Below, in pieces: positions 60,381 through 64,000 of a stretch of DNA of 64,000 nucleotides. The DNA lies in NCBI RefSeq assembly GCF_964656455.1, contig NC_135721.1, positions 79,898,754-79,962,753 of the forward strand, in the 5' to 3' direction. This stretch comes from Halichoerus grypus (lineage: Eukaryota > Chordata > Mammalia > Carnivora > Phocidae). Position 1 is the stretch's first letter. Each line of letters opens with the position of its first letter. The notes beneath the pieces were generated by a model that did not search any database, had not been told where the DNA came from, and worked only from the letters and a program-made list of their open reading frames with translations. The position numbers and the translations under genes are program-made.

Positions 60381-61059
60381 AAATGCGTGGTGCGCTGCCT
60401 GGGCCTGCGGCCCGGTGCTCTCAATGAACAGCCACAGAGCCTATCTGGAGACACCCGGGGCCTCACTGTCTCCCTGCCGAGGACACAGTTTTGGAAACAC
60501 TTCTTACCTCTGAATGCATCCAGCCCTTTCTCGTCCCCTCTGGTGACACACATCCTTGAACATACGCACGAGCTATGCTCAGGTGAAGGCCACAAGGGAG
60601 ACGCTCATGGCCCCATCTGTCCTCACAGACCCTGGGTGCCTGTGCATCTGCAGTCAGGCCCTATCCTACATGGAGCATCTCTGGGACCAACTCCCGAGAG
60701 TGGTGAACAGAACTTATGTGGCCAAGAGACCTGGGATGCTGCCCACGGCAAGCTCCCAGTGTGGCAAGGGACAGAGAAATGCTTGTGGAACACTAGCCAG
60801 GCCGTCACTGAATTGTTCTGCTGTGGCCTTAACACTCTAAGTGCTACTTCCTCACCACTTAATCATAAACAGCCGGCAACCACTTATAGAGCCTGCAGAT
60901 AGCATGCATCTCCTCCCTTGTCCTCTCTCTGTCCCTGTCTCTGTCTCTCTCTTTCGAGATCTCAGGGCAACCTCTGTAACAACACCATCAAGATCTCAGA
61001 GCTGATAGAGTTTTGAAATTTAGAGCCTACTTCTTACTCTTGTAAATAATCATCTCACT

Positions 61060-61135
61060 TCACAGACGGTTAATGAGCTTCGTGCTGGGCATGCAGTAGA
61101 TGCTCAACAAATACCTAGTCAATGAACGGATGCAG
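61060..61135 (+). repeat. L2-like 3' end
   Basis: GGGCATGCAGTAGATGCTCA followed by ACAAATACCTAGTCAATGAACG is the usual ending of an L2 or MIR element. Confidence 0.5.
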
Positions 61136-61490
61136 CCAACATGTGCGTGTGTATGGAATAACATCTACTCATTGAGTATGATCTAAATAGCAGGTTCTGT
61201 GCTTTGACCTGTGTGCTTATCGACCCCCCTGGGAGCTGAAATTCACCCCTTGCCTTGCAGACGCCCACCCGCCTGCTAAGAGAAGCAGGCACGCTGGAGC
61301 TGGCCCTCCAGACCTTGGCCTGAGCCTCGGGTCTGAGGTCCCAGTGAGAGCCCACTCCATTCAGAATCAGTCACTCAGTGGCACCGGCTGTCACGTGGGA
61401 GCTGCACACGGCAACACGTGGCCGGGGAAGCTTTTTCACAGAAAGAACTTTCCTTAGGGATATATTGCATGGTCACAAAAGGGGTGTAAG

Positions 61491-61709
61491 GGTGCACCTG
61501 GGTGGCTCAGTCGTTAAGCGTCTGCCTTCGGCTCAGGTCATGATCCTGGGGTCCTGGGATCGAGTCCCACATCGGGCTCCCTGCTCGGCGGGAAGCCTGC
61601 TTCTCCCTCTCCCACTCCCCCTGCTTGTGTTCCCTCTCGCTGTCTCTCCCTCTCTGTCAAATAAATAAAAAAATAAATAAAATCTTTTAAAAAATTAAAA
61701 AAAAAACAG
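61491..61709 (+). mobile_element. SINEC, plus strand, young-looking
   Basis: The copy is near the family pattern throughout, from GGTGCACCTGGGTGGCTCAG to AAATAAAATCTTTT and an A-rich tail. It is flanked by AAGGGGTGTAAG (61479 and 61710). It is antisense to SH3RF3. Confidence 0.95.
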
Positions 61710-62074
61710 AAGGGGTGTAAGAATATTCGGAGTTCATAAATGCAAACCGAATGGAAGATCTATTAGAGAAAGACTGGGCTAAGTGAGGAAGGAACTTAAT
61801 TTCAATGGTTATGGACAGGAGCCAAAAGTCATACGAGTATTTCAAGGTAAGGGGGAGGCACAGGCGGGAACAAGAACACACGTGTGCATGCGTGCGTGCA
61901 CGTGCTGTGTGCACACGGCCTCAAGCCAGTGCTCAGGCCATGGAGATTTCAGGCCAAATGGCCTGGGTCAACAGGCAGCGGGATCATGCCCAGGTGGACT
62001 GGCTGGGGAAGGGGAAATCCCCAAACCACCTGGGTTTGGCGCTACAGAAGCAGAGGATCTGATTACTGAGCACA

Positions 62075-62500
62075 CATGTATTAGGTACCTGCTGTATGCC
62101 AGGGGTTTTGCTTGGCGCTGAAGGTCCATCAGTGAAAAAAACAAAAGCCCTGCCTTCATGGAGACCCAGCCAATAAACAAATAAATATGTAAGGATATTC
62201 AATATGTCAGATGGTGAGAAGTATATGGAGAAAGAAATATGAGAGAAGGAGTGCTGGGAGGGGGCGGGATGCATGGTTACAGGGGGTGGCATGGAAAGGC
62301 CTCTCTGAGAGAACACCTGAAGGAGGGAACCTGTTGACACCTGAGGGAAATGTGATGGGAGTGAGAACTGCACGTGCAAAGGCCCTGGGGTGGGAGTGGG
62401 ACTGGCAAGTCTGAGGAGGAAGAAGGAAGCCAAGGTGGCTGGAGCAGACTTGTGGGTGGAAATAAGGTCAGAGGTGACGCGGATCAGTGGAGCAGCCTTG
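62075..62500 (+). repeat. Possible old mammalian-wide interspersed repeat
   Basis: ATTAGGTACCTGCTGTATGC, GCCCTGCCTTCATGGAGACC, CAATAAACAAATAAATATG, AAGGCCTCTCTGAGAGAAC and GCACGTGCAAAGGCCCTGG occur in the order of a familiar ancient repeat. I cannot name the family with certainty. Confidence 0.4.
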
Positions 62501-63289
62501 TCTTTCCTCTGAGTGAGACAGGAGGTCTAAAGCAGCAGAGGGAGATCAGCTATGCATGCGGCAGGATCCCCTGCTACTGTGCTGACAGCAGACCACAGGG
62601 CCCAAGGGCTCTGAAGCTATTGCAACAATGCTACTGGAAAAGTCTCACAATTTAATGATTTACTGATGCAGCACAATCCCATATTTGTTCACAATATACG
62701 TAAATTTATACATAGAAAAGAATAAAGGAAATAAAACAATATGCTAACAACATTTCATTTCATATTTTTCCTACACGCATATTTATATTTACTGGTAGGA
62801 TTATAGGCGATTTTAATTTTTTTGTTTGCATTTTTCTGAATTTCCCTGTTTTGAACAATAGCCTGGTGTTATTTTTACAATCACAAAGTTATTAAAAACA
62901 AAACAAAAGGGCAGATTAGGCTGGGATATCGAGATTTCCTGAGTTGTGGCACTGACATATTATTTTCCATTTTTTAAGAAATGTGTGAGGTGCCATAAAA
63001 GACTTTGGTGTTTTTTAGTCTAGTGAGATGCAGTATTTTTTTGGAGTTTGACGTTTCAGGGAAGGTCTAGCAAAGGTTCCCTCCACCAGGTGGCTTGGTT
63101 TCTGGCCCTGGCTGAGTGGTGGTGTCTTGATGTGGGAGCACAGACCGGGCTGTCACACTCCAGAGCCCTCAGGGAGCTTCTCCTGGCACTGTGCTCCCAT
63201 GGGGGGCTCAGAGAGCTCAGAAGGGGGTAAGAAATCCGGGCCAAAATGGAAGGAAAATGGAAGCCCAGAGAGGTTAAGCAGAGGACAGA

Positions 63290-63375
63290 GCAGGGGCCAG
63301 CAAACCTGGCCCGCAGGCCGAGTCTGGTCTGATGCTTGGCACTGTGTGTAGTTTGGGGACATGGCCACACCAGCT
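63290..63375. mobile_element. Fragment of the same DNA transposon type
   Basis: GGGGCCAGCAAACCTGGCCC followed by GCAGGCCGAGTCTGG and GACATGGCCACACC matches the other arm of the element at 40750-40955. Confidence 0.5.
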
Positions 63376-64000
63376 TACCTGTCACTTATGACTGCTTCTA
63401 TCTTACAAATCAGAGTTGAGAAAACAACTGTGGCAAGCCTGCTTGGCCTCCGCTCCTGTCCCCTCCCCATCTGACTGCTGGGAGGGAAGGCACGGCACAG
63501 CATTTGTTAACTTTTTATATCAGACACAGAAGTAGAAGGATGCAGCCCCATCATCCAGCTTCAGCAACCACACCATTCTGCTGTTCCTGTGCCATGGGCT
63601 GTCTGCCCTCCTCCACTGATTTCCTGGAGGATTTTAAAGCAAACTGCAGGAACCACATAATTTCACCTGTGACTGCTCAGTGTGCATCTCTATGTTTGCT
63701 ACACCTTCATGTGTATGTTGAACTACACCTTCATCCCCTTCCAAACATAAAGTCTGGTGAGTGGCAGAGCAGAGATGTCCCCTGTCCCTGGTTCATCTCC
63801 AGGGACTGGATGGAGGTACCCTAGTCTGAAGCTGGAGGCCCCGGAGGGGGGCAGCAATTCCAGGCAGGGCGGGGCGGGGGGGTTGGTTTTACAGTCTCTA
63901 CTCTGGTGGGTGGGGAGGTCCCAAGGTCTACACTCGGAGGGTGAAGAACCAGCAAGTTCCCCTGCTTCCAGATCTGATCTATGTTCTTCTACTGAGATTT

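Larger units (their letters stand above)
1..64000 (-). other. SH3RF3: SH3RF3 (POSH2) gene, internal segment: four coding exons plus introns
   Basis: The whole window reads as the inside of one minus-strand gene. Four exons at 52348-51995, 34085-34006, 16520-16350 and 14044-13797 have canonical AG/GT borders, and their phases join into one uninterrupted reading frame of 853 bp. The translated segments match, in order, the region of SH3RF3 from just after SH3-2 to the Ser/Pro-rich linker after SH3-3. In this family the protein is a RING E3 ubiquitin ligase and a scaffold for Rac/JNK signalling with four SH3 domains. The complete introns are about 17.9, 17.5 and 2.3 kb. The RING, SH3-1, SH3-2 and SH3-4 exons were not found here and should lie outside. 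The paralogue SH3RF1 is less likely because the linker and SH3-3 residues ([26 protein letters not shown]) fit SH3RF3 as I remember it. Confidence 0.93.
52349..64000 (-). other. SH3RF3: SH3RF3 intron (partial), upstream of the first visible exon
   Basis: No coding exon was recognised here; I looked for the second SH3 domain and did not find it. The 52.4-54.3 kb part is GC-rich unique DNA with long chance reading frames. SINEC elements lie at 56803-56997, 59597-59820, 60171-60380 and 61491-61709. A MER5-like piece is at 56445-56570 and a MIR-like piece at 57385-57470. Older interspersed repeats lie at 61060-61135 and 62075-62500. The 54.3-56.3 kb and 62.5-63.3 kb parts show nothing I can name. 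Confidence 0.8.

Noticed and set aside
1..64000. CRISPR arrays, toxin systems, prophage or other microbial accessory systems
   Set aside because: All repeats, introns and splice sites are mammalian. No microbial gene structure is present anywhere in the window.

Overview
This window is mammalian nuclear DNA. It comes from a carnivore, probably an arctoid caniform such as a bear, seal or mustelid. Two things point there: repeated tRNA-Lys-derived SINEC elements (head GGCGCCTGGGTGGCTCAG, CT-rich body, AAATAAATAAAATCTT tail) and a carnivore-type LINE-1. There are no bacterial genes, operons or CRISPR arrays. Species is inferred from the repeats only.

The only host gene I can support is SH3RF3 (POSH2), read on the minus strand. 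SH3RF3 encodes a RING-finger E3 ligase and JNK-pathway scaffold with four SH3 domains. The window covers the middle of the gene. Four internal coding exons can be placed to the base, each with an AG acceptor and GT donor: 52348-51995 (linker after SH3-2), 34085-34006 (short linker), 16520-16350 (third SH3 domain) and 14044-13797 (Ser/Pro/Thr-rich linker after SH3-3). Their reading phases join without a break (0-0, 0-2, 2-2, 2-1). The 5' exons (RING, SH3-1, SH3-2) should lie beyond position 64000, and the 3' exons (rest of the linker, SH3-4, stop) to the left of position 1. No promoter, start codon, stop codon or poly(A) site of the gene is visible.

The rest is intron, much of it made of repeats. 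From 1 to about 13,000 there are L2-like fragments, SINEs and a large old L1 on the minus strand with a younger L1 3' fragment nested in it. From 20,541 to 27,619 there is a full-length plus-strand L1 with a perfect 16-bp target-site duplication. Both its ORFs are broken, its 5' UTR contains a duplicated T-rich module, and it has two L1-type 3' ends in a row. From 28,814 to 29,114 a SINE appears to have carried along about 48 bp of foreign 3' flank (a 3' transduction). Around 34.9-35.3 kb there is an MLT1-like LTR. At 47,485-48,174 there is a ten-copy GC-rich 69-bp minisatellite. From 56 to 62 kb there are four more SINEs, including an inverted pair.

I see no convincing previously undescribed biological system. 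The best leads concern retrotransposition by-products (a SINE 3' transduction, an internally deleted SINE with perfect target-site duplication, a dimeric L1 3' end), the minisatellite, and an SH3RF3 linker exon that seems shorter than in human. All family names come from recognition by eye and should be confirmed with a repeat library and a protein search.
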